Part shown: positions 31,697-42,957 of the stretch, in pieces
How positions within the stretch are numbered: position 1 is the first letter of the stretch
Layout: each line of letters opens with the position of its first letter
Assembly: GCA_964017185.1 (NCBI GenBank)
Contig: OZ024879.1
Coordinates: 43,221,883-43,285,882 of the forward strand
Direction: 5' to 3'
DNA from: Rugalucina vietnamica
Lineage: Eukaryota; Mollusca; Bivalvia; Lucinida; Lucinidae
Length of the DNA: 64,000 bases
Position numbers and translations under genes: made by a program
The notes under the pieces: model-generated
Seen by the model: only the letters and a program-made list of their open reading frames with translations
What the model was told of the DNA's origin: nothing
Database searches by the model: none

Positions 31697-31816
31697 TTCA
31701 TGTTCTTGAAAATGTGGTCAAACTAAATTGGTCAAAATAAGTTAAGCTCCAGCTGATTCATGTTCTTGAAAATATGGTCAAACTAAATTGGTCAAAATAA
31801 GTTAAGCTCCAGCTGT
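31697..31816 (+). repeat. 59-bp tandem duplication
   Basis: ATTCATGTTCTTGAAAATRT...AAGCTCCAGCTG occurs twice head to tail with one difference. No coding frame. Confidence 0.9.
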
Positions 31817-32220
31817 TTTTTTCCCAAAGACTTACTGCTAAAATCTCCAAATTTGTTTTGTCATAAATTTTGTCTGAATAAATGATTTTACATGCAATTT
31901 TCAGCAAAAAAAGCTTAAATTATTGTTCTAAAGATTGGTTGATTTTCATTTATGTCAGTAAGTTTTCAATAGCGTGACACACGTTTTAGTACATGTCACG
32001 AAAAGCTCCAGTAAAATTGGCAAAAACCTGGATACTCTCCGATAAAGAAGCACATATCAAAAGACTTGAAACTTTGTGTAATCATGCTTTAGATGTTGCT
32101 GCCTAACCTGGATTTTGTTTTCAATCAATTTTCAAATTTTTGAAATAAACAATTCAAGTTAGGCATTTTAACATTATACCTATGGAGAAAAATGTACATG
32201 GAGCCTCGTGTGAAAAACAA

Positions 32221-32400
32221 CAGTGTCGTTACCAAACAGGTCCAACACAAACCAAGCTGTAGAGTCACAGAAAAGAGCTAGAAGCATGAAATTTTGGATT
32301 TATAAAGTAGAGGAATTGCACAGTCTGTGTAGCAAAAACAAAGGTGCTGATCAGCTTCGCGGTTACCGCAAAGCTGATCTGCGTCTTTGTTTTCTGCATA
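32221..32400 (+). repeat. Hairpin MITE H2 (copy 1)
   Basis: Contains an imperfect palindrome (AACAAAGGTGCTGATCAGC ... GCTGATCTGCGTCTTTGTT) and a flanking arm with GAAATTTTGGATTTATAAAG. The same order, reversed, is at 52,730-52,910. A fragment of its outer part is at about 63,260-63,305. Confidence 0.7.
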
Positions 32401-32479
32401 TACAGATTGTTGGATCATACAGACTAACAGTACTGTTAATTGTTCAAATTGGCCTTTACAATGTAGATTACAACCCAAT

Positions 32480-33550
32480 TAGCACACACAGGAAAAAATC
32501 ATTGAATTTAAGCTCTGTGTTGATTGGTCAAATCTTGATACAGAAAAGTTACAGATGCTCTTATCACCTCAGGGACCAGGCCCTGATGTTTTAAAACTTT
32601 TTTTCGTGCTCAACTCAGCATGAAAAACTTCTCATATATATTAAAATAGCCAAAATAAATACAATTTTCATGCTTCAACAACAAAAGCCTACCTTTTATC
32701 CTGCTGATAACTTTTATTGTTAATTGTTGGCATTTTTAAATTTAAGAGCAGGATAAATCACCCGAGTGGAGCATAAAAAAGGTTTTATAATCTTGTTTGT
32801 GTAGGTCTATTGAAATCTGAAGTATGGTTTGGAAGCAGTCTTTCAAAATGTTTACATTGAATGTTTCTCTTAGCAGGTAGCTATTTTGTTTACTCTGTGC
32901 TATGTAGTACATGTAATTGCAAGCAAATACCAGTGGTATTTCTATTCCAATATCATTATGTTCAATTTCCATTCTTTCTTGTGGCACAGTTCTCAACAAG
33001 CCCCGGCACTAGGCAAATTCGCCGACTACAACACAAGGACGAGCCAGCTACTTTTATGACCGATCATAAAATTTTCCTGTTGAAAATGAAAGAAAATCCT
33101 ACAATTTCGTGTTTGTTTACAAAAAGCTTGCACTTAGTATACACATTTTTCGGCGGAGTGACGATCATTCTCGTAATGCAACCGACATTTTACGACTAGA
33201 AATCGGGTTTTTCCGATTGGAACTGTAAATACACTAGCTGAGTTATATTTAGAATTGCTAATCCGTCAAGGCCATCCGTCTAATCGATGCACTGACGTCA
33301 TGACATGTTATGTGTACATACGAGTCGGGTCATTGGAAAATCTGTGAATGGTTTACAAATTTTCGAGTCGAATTTGTACGGAGGGTTGATTTATCTAATT
33401 TAGGGCTGTCGAGGGACAACAACTAAACGTGCCGGTGGACTGCGATCTTACCGCGCATATATTGACTGCAATTTTCGCGTAGGATGCGCACATAGGTTTT
33501 CCCGTATGTTTTCTGTTGACATGCTCCATTTCGCCGCATAGGGCATAGAC
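32480..33550 (+). other. No gene recognised
   Basis: Overlapping short ORFs on both strands (32,742-32,999 minus; 32,861-33,199 plus; 33,395-33,623 minus) show no domain. The GC content rises at 33,380-33,600 just upstream of the hAT-like exon 1, compatible with a promoter/5' UTR. Confidence 0.35.
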
Positions 33551-33904
33551 CTCCTGGAGGCTGACAATAATGCCACCGCCCAGCAAGAAATTGAAAGCCG
33601 TCCCAGGGCAGCAAAGTATTCATTCCTAGAAAAAGGTACAGTATTTTTCTTGTATCTTGAGTGTATTCATGCCCATGTTTAGAAAACTTCCCAGACTTTC
33701 ATGGCATTCACATAGGTAGCAAGTATTAGCTTTTGGCAAAAGCAATTTATTCCATATTGTCCTGACAAGTCGGGCCTGTGTGTCAAAGTTGTTAAAAGCG
33801 TAAATTAATTATTTATCCTACAGCCACATGGGCACATTGTTTTTTGTTGTTTTTGTTTGTTTTTTATTTTTACAACCAATTCATATTGTTTCATTCATAC
33901 TGTG

Positions 33905-34177
33905 GTTAAGTTTAAAAATCGAATTATCACACGAGAAAAAACCAGAGCTCTTTCTTCCTTTGCAGTTAATAAAACCGTGGTGGGAAAAATGAATTAACAC
34001 TGATGTATGAACTTAACTGATGTGTGAACTTATACTTAGAAAACATATCGTAAGCCAGGTGAGCAGCTATTTCCCATTAGGCGGCCACTTAGTTAACAAC
34101 GAACTTAAAAATATGAAAATATGAAAACACACAAGGAGCAAACAGCATAAAAGTTCAACACCAATACATAAAACAAT
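33905..34177 (-). repeat. R1, old diverged M3 copy
   Basis: Shows M3 landmarks in degraded form (CATATCGTAAGCC, GGCGGCCACTTAGTTA, then ACACCAATACATAAAACA) and abuts the fresher copy at 34,178. Confidence 0.6.
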
Positions 34178-34801
34178 AAAAAGGTACAAGTAGGCAAAGA
34201 TCAGGAAAAGGCGCAATCAGAAAAAGATTCCCACTCCAAAAACCGAGGTGGGAAAAAACCAAACTAACAATCAGGTACTTATACCATGAAACATATCGTA
34301 AGCCGAATGAGCAGCTATTTTCCCAATAGGTGGCCACTCAGTTACCTTAACTAAAAATATGAAAACATACAAAAGGCGCCAACAGCACAAAAAAAAATGT
34401 TTTAAACACCAAGACATAAAACAGAAAGAACCACCACAGAAGTATCGACTTGGAACGATCAGTAACACAAAGTTACTGGCGGGCTTAAACCGGTTTTACA
34501 TGGCCATAACCTCACCCTCAGCTTCCGCAGTGGTTCATAACATTTAGTTAGTTATTCGGCCCTCGTGGTGAATCTCTAACTAGTCAATGAATCATCAAGA
34601 ACAAACAAATAAATCATGATAAACATCCCGATGAATCAAAAACCAGGACTCACAGACTGAGTAAGCTGCCCGACGATGGAGATCCCTGGGCGCCGAATAA
34701 CCTACTAACTCCGGAGCAAAAGAAAAACACCAGTTGGATCCCGGTGGGCCAAGCAACAGACAAGAAACCACCACAGAAGTATCGCCTTTGAACGATCAGT
34801 A
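34178..34801 (-). repeat. R1 long copy (M3-M2-M1)
   Basis: Near-complete reverse copy from GGTACAAGTAGGC through M2 (GCAGTGGTTCATAACA) to M1 (CCGGTGGGCCAAGCAACAG). It then jumps to a second piece of M3/M2 (CCACAGAAGTATCG) at 34,764-34,801, an internal rearrangement. Confidence 0.85.
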
Positions 34802-34882
34802 TAAAATTAAATTTGCCACCTTAAATCAAGGTTGACCTAACTTTCTGCAACTCTTCAAGGTACTAGTTAATAACCCAGGAAG

Positions 34883-35149
34883 GGCGGCCCCCGTGGCCGA
34901 GTGGTTAAGGTCGCTGACTTCAGTGCTCTTGATCATTCGATCATCTCACCTATGTGGGTTCGCGCCTCGCACGGGGCACGAATTCATATGTGAGACAAGC
35001 CATGTTCTGCTTGCGGGTGTGTCAGGTGGTTTTTCCCCGGGTACTCCGGTTTTCGCCCCACCTACCGAACCGATTGATTCGTCTCGATATGAGTGAAAAA
35101 GCTTGAAAGGGACGTAAAACTGAATAAAAAAAAAAAAAAAAAAAAAAAA
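34883..35149 (+). repeat. tRNA-derived SINE, family S2, with 14-bp target duplication
   Basis: Head GGCGGCCCCCGTGGCCGAG with A box TGGCCGAGTGG and B box GGTTCGCGCC, body with CTTGCGGGTGTGTCAGG, tail TTGAAAGGGACGTAAAAC plus poly-A. Flanked by AATAACCCAGGAAG at 34,869-34,882 and 35,150-35,163. Confidence 0.95.
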
Positions 35150-35404
35150 AATAACCCAGGAAGCGCTTGCTCCGTCCCAACATGACTGACAAATTTTGAC
35201 CAGGATGTAAATGTTTAGTGATGTATAGTGTTGTCCCTTTCTAAAATTCTTTCCCACTTGTTGTCTGGGTTGGGATTTTAAAATGTCCATTCCTGGAGTT
35301 TCTTTTCTTACACTCACTGTCTGCCTCCCCATACAGCATATTTTTCAGCTCTTAATAAATGAAACTTTCAGTTAAAAAAAGAAGACATTCTTTTTATTTT
35401 TGCT

Positions 35405-35740
35405 CAAAACATAGATTGTGAGTATGTTAGAACCGCCTCTCGGGACGATTCAAATGAGTACCCATAATAAGGTACAAGTAGGCAAAGATCAGGAAAAGGC
35501 GCAATCAGAAAAAGATTCCCACTCCAAAAACCGAGGTGGGAAAAAACCAAATTAACAATCAGGTACTTATACCATGAAACAATCGTAAGCCGAATGGGCA
35601 GCTATTTTCCCAATAGGTGGCCACTCAGTTACCTTAACTTAACTAATAATATGAAAACATACATAAGGCGCCAACAGCACAAAAAATTTTAAACACCAAG
35701 ACATAAAACAAAAAGAACCACCTATGTTTTGGAGGAAAAA
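35405..35740. repeat. Hairpin MITE H1 (copy 2), split by R1
   Basis: The left arm (TTTTGCTCAAAACATAGATTG...) reaches GAGTACCCATAAT at 35,465. After the R1 insertion, the right arm resumes CTATGTTTTGGAGGAAAAA. Copy 1 at 21.1 kb is the uninterrupted form. Confidence 0.7.
35466..35722 (-). repeat. R1 copy (M3) inside hairpin H1
   Basis: M3 in reverse from AGGTACAAGTAGGC to AAAAGAACCAC. It stops before the CAGAAGTATC end seen in other copies. Confidence 0.85.
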
Positions 35741-35845
35741 TAAGAAAAGTAATGTACGTTTCTGTAAAAAAAATCATTTTCAAGGTGGGGTGCATAGGGC
35801 ATTCATTACACAGACATGTTTACATGACGGTGAATAAAGCCTGAT

Positions 35846-36074
35846 GGCGGCCCCCGTGGCCGAGTGGTTAAGGTCGCTGACTTCAGAGTTCTTGATCATT
35901 TGATCATCTCACCGCTGTTGGTTCGCGCCTCGCTCGGGGCAGAATTCGCATGTGGGACAAGCCTCTGCTTGCGGGTGTGGCAGGTGGTAACCAGGTTTTA
36001 CCCCGGGTACTGGCCCGTCTCATATGAGCTAAAATAATCTTGAAAGGGACATAAAACACAGTTTAAAATAAAGC
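35846..36074 (+). repeat. tRNA-derived SINE, family S2, with 13-bp target duplication
   Basis: The same head and body as 34,883-35,149, more diverged. Flanked by AATAAAGCCTGAT at 35,833-35,845 and 36,075-36,087. A 3'-end fragment of the family is also at about 36,677-36,740. Confidence 0.95.
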
Positions 36075-36245
36075 AATAAAGCCTGATAAACAGTCAGAGT
36101 AAAAACCTTCTAAATTATTTCAGTCAATAGCCCTAGTATCCAATTGAGTCAGTCAACAGAAGCTGTAGATGTGCCCAATGAAAATAACGCTGAAAGTGAT
36201 AACAGTGTCCTAGTCACTAATGTCGAGCAAACTCAAGCTGGTTCA

Positions 36246-36374
36246 AACTCAGTGAAAACTGGTAAAGACTCAGTGAAAACTGGTACAGACTCGGTGAAAA
36301 CTGGTATAGACTCAGTGAAAACTGGTACAGACTCGGTGAAAACTGGTATAGACTCAGTGAAAACTGGTACAGAG
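36246..36374 (+). repeat. 21-bp coding minisatellite (DSVKTG repeats)
   Basis: Six 21-bp units inside exon 2 of the hAT-like gene. The seventh residue alternates K, T, I, T, I, T, so recent expansion was in 42-bp steps. It preserves the frame. Confidence 0.9.
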
Positions 36375-36939
36375 GTTTCAAGTTCAGTTAGAAGAATTAA
36401 GACCTTACCTAAATCTGAGGCCGTGAAACATTTAGAACAGTATTTCCCTGAAAAATTTGAAAACAAAAGTCTTCATTGCTTCTAAACATGTTCAGGGGTT
36501 TGTTCAGATATATCAGCGGGTGAACTTACATCAGCACAGCAATTTACAGACTCAAATGTTACAACTGATAGAAAGGTGGTCAAACGGAACAGATTCCAGC
36601 ACCAATGGCTGACAGACATTGCTACCTCATTTAGTGAAAACACAGATAAAACATGTTCAGCTCTGCCTTCCTGCTGATTGACTTGTCTCGATTTGAGTGA
36701 AATAATCTTGAAAATAATGTAAAAATGAATTAAAAAAAAACTTAAATAATTTATATTTAAAAATTCATAGAGCTAGCACATTAAAAGTTGACTAATCTGT
36801 TCTATTTCAGTAGTATGTGACATAGATTTCTTCAGCTGTAAAAATGACATATATTACAAAAACAATAGCATCTGACGTAGATTTCTTCAGTTGTAAAAAA
36901 TGACATATAATACCAATTTTTTTTTTATTTAAATACAAA

Positions 36940-36995
36940 CTGTGGGTATGAGGCGGTTCTAATAAGTACCCACACTTTGTTTTTTGAGCAAACAC
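36940..36995. repeat. Hairpin H1 (copy 3, short)
   Basis: CTGTGGGTATGAGGCGG followed by AAGTACCCACACTTTG, a shortened form of the H1 palindrome without the long arms. Confidence 0.55.
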
Positions 36996-37308
36996 AAGAA
37001 AAAAGATAATGCCCATCAATCTTAGTTTTACTGTCTCAAAATGGGTGTTTGGGTTTTACATTACATGTAAATGTTTAATCATGTTAGTATACGTTGCATT
37101 ATGAACTAGAAAAAGTGCCTTGAGAGGCACGTATACCCCCGGCTGGTAGCCACCAATCCCCCTTCCCTACCCCCTACCTAAACAACCCGCCATATGCTCA
37201 CCCCTGACATTGAACCTCACATCACCAATGAAAGACAGTACCCTTATTAAGTACATTTTCGAAATAAGCAGTGTTAAGTGCTTTGCATACAAACATGGGA
37301 GAGTGTAG

Positions 37309-37441
37309 TTTTAGAATGACATATCTATTTTAGAGCGGTATACAGAGTTGACGTGTATACCCAATCTAGGACATAAGCACGGACATTGTGGGTCAGGTCC
37401 TCAGTCCTAGATTGAAATGAAAGTAGAATGTCATTCTAAAA
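37309..37441. repeat. 133-bp MITE-like palindrome
   Basis: Perfect 14-bp inverted ends TTTTAGAATGACAT and ATGTCATTCTAAAA, plus an inner pair CAATCTAGGAC and GTCCTAGATTG-like sequence. Followed by a poly-A run. Confidence 0.7.
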
Positions 37442-37457
37442 AAAAAAAAAAAAAAAA

Positions 37458-38435
37458 AGTTCTAGATCTTGACCTCAGGTCCCAACCCCACCCCCATGCA
37501 TGGACCCGTGGGTCTAGCCCTTACGTGGTACCTATGTTGTGTTGTAAGCATGAACGCTTTCTGACACATGGTTGTCAAGATATAGACATACAGAATATTA
37601 ACTTGGTAACTATTGTATTTTATGTGTCCTAGATTTTGACCTTCAGTCGCACCCCTAGAGTTTGGTGCCATGGAATTTAATTCAACCCTAAAGGGTATCT
37701 ATGATCCAAACAGGAATACATTCCTATAAGTATTTGTTAAGATATGAACTTGGAGATGAAAAAACACTATGTAAATAGCACATTTTCAAGGTGACCTAGA
37801 TTTTGACCTCTAGACCCACCCCCGGGCATGGACCCAGGGTCCGAACTCACAGAAACAAAGCAAACCCTATAGGGTACCTACGGTTAAAATATGAATGGTT
37901 TCTGATCATTGGTTCATGAGATATACACCACCAGAGAAACTTAAACCAAAACTTTGACCCAAATAAAAGGTGCCCCACCCCCGGGCATGGACCCAGGGTC
38001 CGAACTCACAGAAACAAAGCAAACCCTATAGGGTACTTATGGTTAAAATATGAATGGTTTCTGATCATTGGTTCATGAGATATACACCACCAGAGAAACT
38101 TTAACCAAAACTTTGACCCAAATAAAAGGTGACCTAGATTTTGACCTCTAGCCCCACCCCCGGGCATGGACCCAGTGTCCGAACTCACAGAAACAAAGCA
38201 AACCCTATAGGGTACCTATGGTTAAAATATGAATGGTTTCTGATCATTAGTTCATGAGATATACACCAGCAGAGAAACTTTAACAAAAACTTTGACATAA
38301 ATTCCACGAACGTTCCGGAATAACGAACGAACTAACGAACGAACGAACGAACGAACGAACAAACGAACATACGAACGGACAAACGGAAAAGCGAAAACTA
38401 TATACCCGTCGGCATAAATGCAGGGGGTATAAAAA
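37458..38435 (+). repeat. Pearl-like array B (about 165-178 bp unit, five copies)
   Basis: Units start at GACCTAGATTTTGACC or similar (about 37,460, 37,628, 37,792, 37,965, 38,130), with CACCCCCGGGCATGGACCC and AACCCTATAGGGTAC. It ends in an ACGA simple repeat (38,320-38,390) and GGGGGTATAA. It lies in the intron before exon 3 of the hAT-like gene. Confidence 0.8.
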
Positions 38436-40311
38436 TTGATAAATTGGTATATTTTTAGGCATGTGGTGGCCCATAGCTGTAGAGGGCAAAGGAATTACTG
38501 CCTACTATGCAGGATCCACAACACAACAAACAAATTCAACAAATTAAATATAATTAACATTTCTCCATCCACTAATTTTAAACACAGTGCCGTTGTTGAA
38601 CATGCTAAAACACAAGGTCATATTGAAGCCTGCAAGAGTGAAATACTTAGAAGAGACTCCTCATTAGCTAAACAACATGAACAGGCAAAGGAAACAAAAT
38701 ATGTGGTAACAGCAAATGCATTTCTAAGTTGCTACTGGCTAGGAAAGGAAGAAGTTGCTAATAGGAAATTGAAGTCCCTTATAAATCTCGAGAAAGATAT
38801 TGGTGTAAAAGAGATGGGTAATTTTAAAAATCTTTCTGAGGGAATCCAAAGAGATATGCGCATTCTACTAGGGCAGCTGATCAAAATCAGCTCATAAGTA
38901 AAATCAAAAGAGCCAAGTGGTTACGCGTCAGTGTGCATGAGGTTACAGACTGTTCCATCTTAGAACATCTGTTGATATATGTAGGGTATGTAGATGAGGA
39001 GGGTCTGCCTCACTTTCAGTTTTTGGAAGTAAAGGATGTCCTGGAGTATTCAGATTCACCAGATGCAGAAACAATAAGACAACCCTTGATGAACTTGAGG
39101 CCTGCGGGTTCAATTTGGATTTCCTATGCGGGTTTTTGCTCCGATGGAGCCAGCGTCATGACAGGATCAAAAAATAGAGTGGGAACGAGACTACAGAAAA
39201 GATCTCCAATCATGCTACGCAGTCACTGCATTAATCACAGACTGGCACTTGCATGTGGTGATGCAAACGATAAAGTTAGCTTTATTGCTAAAGCGGAAAC
39301 AATTCTCAGACAACTATGGAGTTGGCTGGAGTACCCAAAAAGGTGTTCGGCTTTCGTGAAAACGGTGCAAAACTACAATAACCTGAATCTTCCTCAGACG
39401 TCATCCAAAAGACTGGCCGTTAAAATACAGAAGACGTGTCGAACAAGATGGCTATCTACAGGACAAAGTGTTGCGAGTGTATGCAAGAACCTTGTTCCAA
39501 TAGTCCTTACTCTGAGACTTTTTAGAGAAACAGATGCAACTGCTCACGGACTTCTCACTAGAATTAATAACTGTCAGTTTGTTGGCACAATGCTTCTCCT
39601 AAACTTAATCCTACCTCAGCTTAACATGCTATCAAAGTTATTAAAAAAAGGACAGTACATATTACTTGTCTATTGGTCCAGCACTGAAATCAACAAAATC
39701 TAAGCTTGTAGAAATCAGGGCTTCAGTTGACCTTGTTGAGGAATTGCTAAAAGCCTTGACCAGTCAGTATGCTGAGTTACAACTCTCTCTCCCAGAAGGA
39801 GACCCTATCAGAGTATTTCTAAGAAACTTAGTCAAGAACTATACAGAGGAACTGGAGAAAAATCTAGATATACACTTCTTAGCAGCAGCACCAGTTTTTG
39901 AGGCATTCTCAATCTTTGACCCAATATGCCTCCCAAAGGCTGAAGATGCCGAGTTTCAAGACTATGGAACAGACAAAGTCATAATTCTGTGTGATCAATT
40001 CCTCAGAAATATCCTCAGAAAGATGGTTAAAGAGCAGGCCAGCCACAGAATAAATTTCCGTTCTCTTGTAGACGCAGCTCAGATATATCTAACCCAGCCA
40101 CTATCAAATGCTGTTGTTGAGCGGGGAGCGAGTGCTGTCAAACGGGTGAAAACCAAGTTGAGAAGTCGCATGAAGAATGCCATGTTGTCCAGTCTACTAC
40201 AGGTAATTTTTGTAAAACCTTAAAATGAAAAAAAAAACAATCTTCTCGAAAGCACTTTGTATGTTTGATATATTGATTATACTTTTTCGTTACGGTCGTT
40301 TAGTGCTGGTT

Positions 40312-40445
40312 AGCGATCCGTGGTGCAGTGGTTATGCCACTCGCCTTGTAAACCAAGAGTCGCAGGTTCGATCCCAGGCTTCTCCAAAAACCTCCTCCCG
40401 GTTGAGCATTCGGGTGCTCCCGGAACATTAAACCCATAAAAAAAC
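40312..40445 (+). repeat. tRNA-derived SINE, family S3
   Basis: A box TGGTGCAGTGG, anticodon-loop-like CTTGTAAACC, B box GGTTCGATCCC, 3' end CCCGGAACATTAAACCC. Acceptor ends do not pair, so it is not a functional tRNA. Confidence 0.85.
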
Positions 40446-41580
40446 AATATCGTATAGTACTGGTCTCGCCCAGGAAAAAAACTGTGCATAAAGAAGCCTC
40501 GTCACATTTTCATGCGTGCCGAAACTTTATATTGCAGCCGTTACTCATTATCAGCACGTGTTTTGCATGCCGCCCGGTAACAGTACAAAAGAATAAGCAT
40601 AAATAAAATCATGTATTAACAGCGCTTACTTGCGAATAGCCCAATTACTTCGAGGCTTTCGTCTTCATTTATAAACGCCTGTTGAAATCTTGTGAAACCG
40701 GTCTATTTATACAAGCCAATAAATTACATTTACAAGCAAACATTTTAGAATTTACACATTTTATTCATTGCCCTCCTCGCCATGGGTGACTGGAACGTGC
40801 ACTGCTGCAATAGGCTATTCCTTCACGTAGGCCTAGTAAGCGTTTAGGCGCAACCAACTGCACATGCTTGGGTTACAGACTTACAGTTTTAAGGCATGAT
40901 AAGTGACCGAGCGAGCAACAATGATCTTTTTTCTGAATTGGCAAACTGATGTCACGACCCGCAATTTACTTATTTGTGCAAGTGCAAGAAACTCTGCGTT
41001 TCCCCATGACGTTTTGGTACATTTTTCGGTGTGAAGGATTTGGGTCTCAAGATTATTTATTTCTCATCAATCTCATATTTTGCAAAAACTGTAACAATCA
41101 TGGTACATATCTAATGGCTGCCAATTTAGATTAGCGCACTGTAGCTATCGGACTACTGTAGTTGTTACCGTCACAATGGAAACTGTGTCATACCTTCATT
41201 TAATATCCTATGTTCATCGCTGGTGGATGAAGTTTAACGTACCGGGATTGCACCTGTGTAACACAGGATGTACTAATCAAAGACTATCAGAGTCACGGTA
41301 GCAATGATATCCATTTCCAGCTAACGTTATAAATTTACTGACCACGTCGCGTGAGGTAGGGTAAGTTTATGACGTCAGAAATGCTTAATAATTACGTCCT
41401 GTTTCAAAAATGCATTTTCGATCACAGGACACCTACATCAAACTTGTATCCAAATTTCATTAGTTTCTGATACAGGGCCGATTTTGACCTTTCGTGGATC
41501 ATGTCCTTTATTCTTGAAATGTTAAATAAGATTTAAGAAGATGCCATAGGCTACGGCCCCCTGTTTCAAATATATTTTCT
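40446..41580 (+). other. No gene seen
   Basis: Mixed sequence without ORFs of note. The last bases form a pyrimidine-rich tract and CTTCAG just before the first cysteine-rich unit, a good 3' splice site. Confidence 0.4.
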
Positions 41581-41601
41581 TCTTTTTTTTCTTCAGACAA
41601 A

Positions 41602-41787
41602 ATGGAGGTGGAAAACGCAGGCAAATGTATCGAGTGTAACAGCCCTTGCTACATAGAATGTGTGAACTGCTACGCTCTCTTATGCGTAGAGGGAGAAACT
41701 CATAACTGTCCAGATGACGACGAAGGGTTTTATGAGCAGGATATAATGTGTTGTGACAGATGTGTTGCCGTACTTGCTAAAATGTAG
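41602..41787 (+). CDS. Cysteine-rich unit 1 (61 codons)
   Basis: ATG lies 6 bases after a TTTTTCTTCAG acceptor. The protein has eleven or so cysteines: KCIECNSPCYIECVNCYALLC, then GETHNCPDDDEG and DIMCCDRC. The early spacing resembles zinc-binding B-box/RING-like modules (C-x2-C ... C-x2-C-x4-C ... H-x-C). It ends at a TAG that could also be read as a GT donor in sister units. First of five tandem units, period about 315 bp. Unknown function. Confidence 0.5.
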   Translation: MEVENAGKCIECNSPCYIECVNCYALLCVEGETHNCPDDDEGFYEQDIMCCDRCVAVLAKM

Positions 41788-41919
41788 CGCATGGGTGTAT
41801 ATGTAATACGAACACATGCTATGCATACATGCTTATATTTAAGGAACGTTTAAAAGAAGCAGAAGAAATAATTTCCGATAATATTCCAAGACAATGTTAA
41901 ATTTCTTTATGTTTTTGGA

Positions 41920-42169
41920 GGTGGAAAATGCAGGCAAATGTATCGAGTGTAACAACCCTTGCTACATAGAAAGTGGGAAGTGCTACGCTCTCTCATGCGT
42001 AGAGGGAGAAACTCATAACTGTCCAGATGACGACGAAGGGTTATATGAGCAGGATATAATGTGTTGTGACAGATGTTCTGCCGACGTACTTGCTAAAACG
42101 AAGTGCATGGGTGTACATGTAATACGAACACAAGATATGCATACATGCCTATATTTAAGGAGCGTTTAA
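41920..42169 (+). CDS. Cysteine-rich unit 2
   Basis: The same module (VENAGKCIECNNPCYIESGKC) with one cysteine changed to serine. It reads past the usual stop (CGAAGTG instead of CGTAGTG) for about 20 more codons. An upstream in-frame ATG exists at 41,894. An acceptor AG is not conserved here (TTTTTGGAGG in place of TTATAGGAGG). Confidence 0.45.
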
Positions 42170-42236
42170 AAGAAGCAGAAGAAATAATTTCCGATAATAT
42201 TTTAAGACAATGTTAAACGTCTTCATGTTATAGGAG

Positions 42237-42420
42237 GTGGAAAACGCAGGCAAATGTATCGAGTGTAACAACCCTTGCAACATGGAAATTGGGAAGTGCT
42301 ACGCCCTCTGATGCGTAGAGGGAGAAACTCATAACTGTCCAGATGACGACGAAGGGTTTTATGAGCATGATATAATGTGTTGTGTCAGATGTGCTGCCGA
42401 CGTACTTGCTAAAACGTAGT
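42237..42420 (+). pseudogene. Cysteine-rich unit 3, in-frame TGA
   Basis: It follows a TTATAG acceptor-like site. TTATGC becomes TGATGC in the ALLC motif, a stop. The tail (DIMCCVRC...LAKT) is otherwise intact. Confidence 0.5.
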
Positions 42421-42549
42421 GCATGAGTGTACATGTAATACGAACACAAGCTATGCATACATGTCTATATTTAAGGAGCGTTTAAAAGAAGCAGAAGAAA
42501 TAATTTCCGATCATATTCTGAGACAATGTTAATTTTCTTCATGTTATAG

Positions 42550-42780
42550 CAGGTGGCAAACGCAGGCAAATGTATCGAGTATAACAACCCTTGCTACATA
42601 GAATGTGGGAAGTGCTACGCTCTCTTATGCGTAGAGGGAGAAACTCATAACTGTCTAGATGACGACGAAGGGTTTTATGAGCAGGATATAATGTGTTGGG
42701 ACAAATGTGCTGCCGACGTACTTGCTTATGTAATACGAACACAAGCTATGCATACATGCCTTTATTTAAGGAGCGTTTAA
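42550..42780 (+). pseudogene. Cysteine-rich unit 4, diverged
   Basis: TTATAG acceptor, then the module with C-to-Y (CIEYNN), C-to-W and R-to-K changes at the final cluster and a small deletion at the 3' end that joins coding to the spacer frame. Confidence 0.45.
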
Positions 42781-42845
42781 AAGAAGCAGAAGAAATAATT
42801 GCCGATAATACTCCAAGACAATGTTAAACTTCTTCATGTTATAGG

Positions 42846-42957
42846 AAGTGGAAAACGCAGGCAAATGTATCAAGTGTAATAACCCCTGCTACATAGAATG
42901 TTGGAAGTGCTACGCTCTCTTATGCGTAGAGGGTGAAACTCATAACCGTCCAGATGA
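42846..42957 (+). pseudogene. Cysteine-rich unit 5, truncated
   Basis: TTATAG acceptor and the first 37 codons. Breaks off after HNRPDE-like sequence, where an unrelated minus-strand frame begins. Confidence 0.5.

Larger units (their letters stand above)
33573..40205 (+). pseudogene. Multi-exon hAT-like (ZNF862-type) transposase-derived gene, damaged
   Basis: Exon 1 (33,573-33,638) starts MPPPSKKLKAVPGQQSIHS, then TAG before a GTACAG donor. Exon 2 (from 36,124 after TTATTTCAG) includes a 7-residue DSVKTGT repeat and reaches KVVKRNRFQHQWLTDIA, with a stop near 36,484. Exon 3 (from 38,459 after TTTTTAG) encodes a TTF-type zinc finger (YCLLC ... H-x5-H), the hAT core GFCSDGASVMTGSKN, SHCINHRLALACG and TRWLSTGQSV, and the C-terminal dimerisation motif PLSNAVVERGASAVKR. 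It ends at a CAG/GTAATT donor at 40,202. Lesions: stop near 38,895, divergence at the first catalytic region, frameshift near 39,690. Arrays and SINEs fill its introns. It may be an old transposon or a decayed domesticated gene. Confidence 0.65.

Noticed and set aside
40312-40385. Possible functional tRNA (Thr-like anticodon loop)
   Set aside because: Acceptor stem does not pair and the SINE tail follows; a second copy at 55.1 kb has a target duplication.
41602-42780. Cys-rich units as a known RING or B-box gene
   Set aside because: Cysteine spacing only partly fits and the final CC-x2-C cluster has no place in those domains, so no family was assigned.
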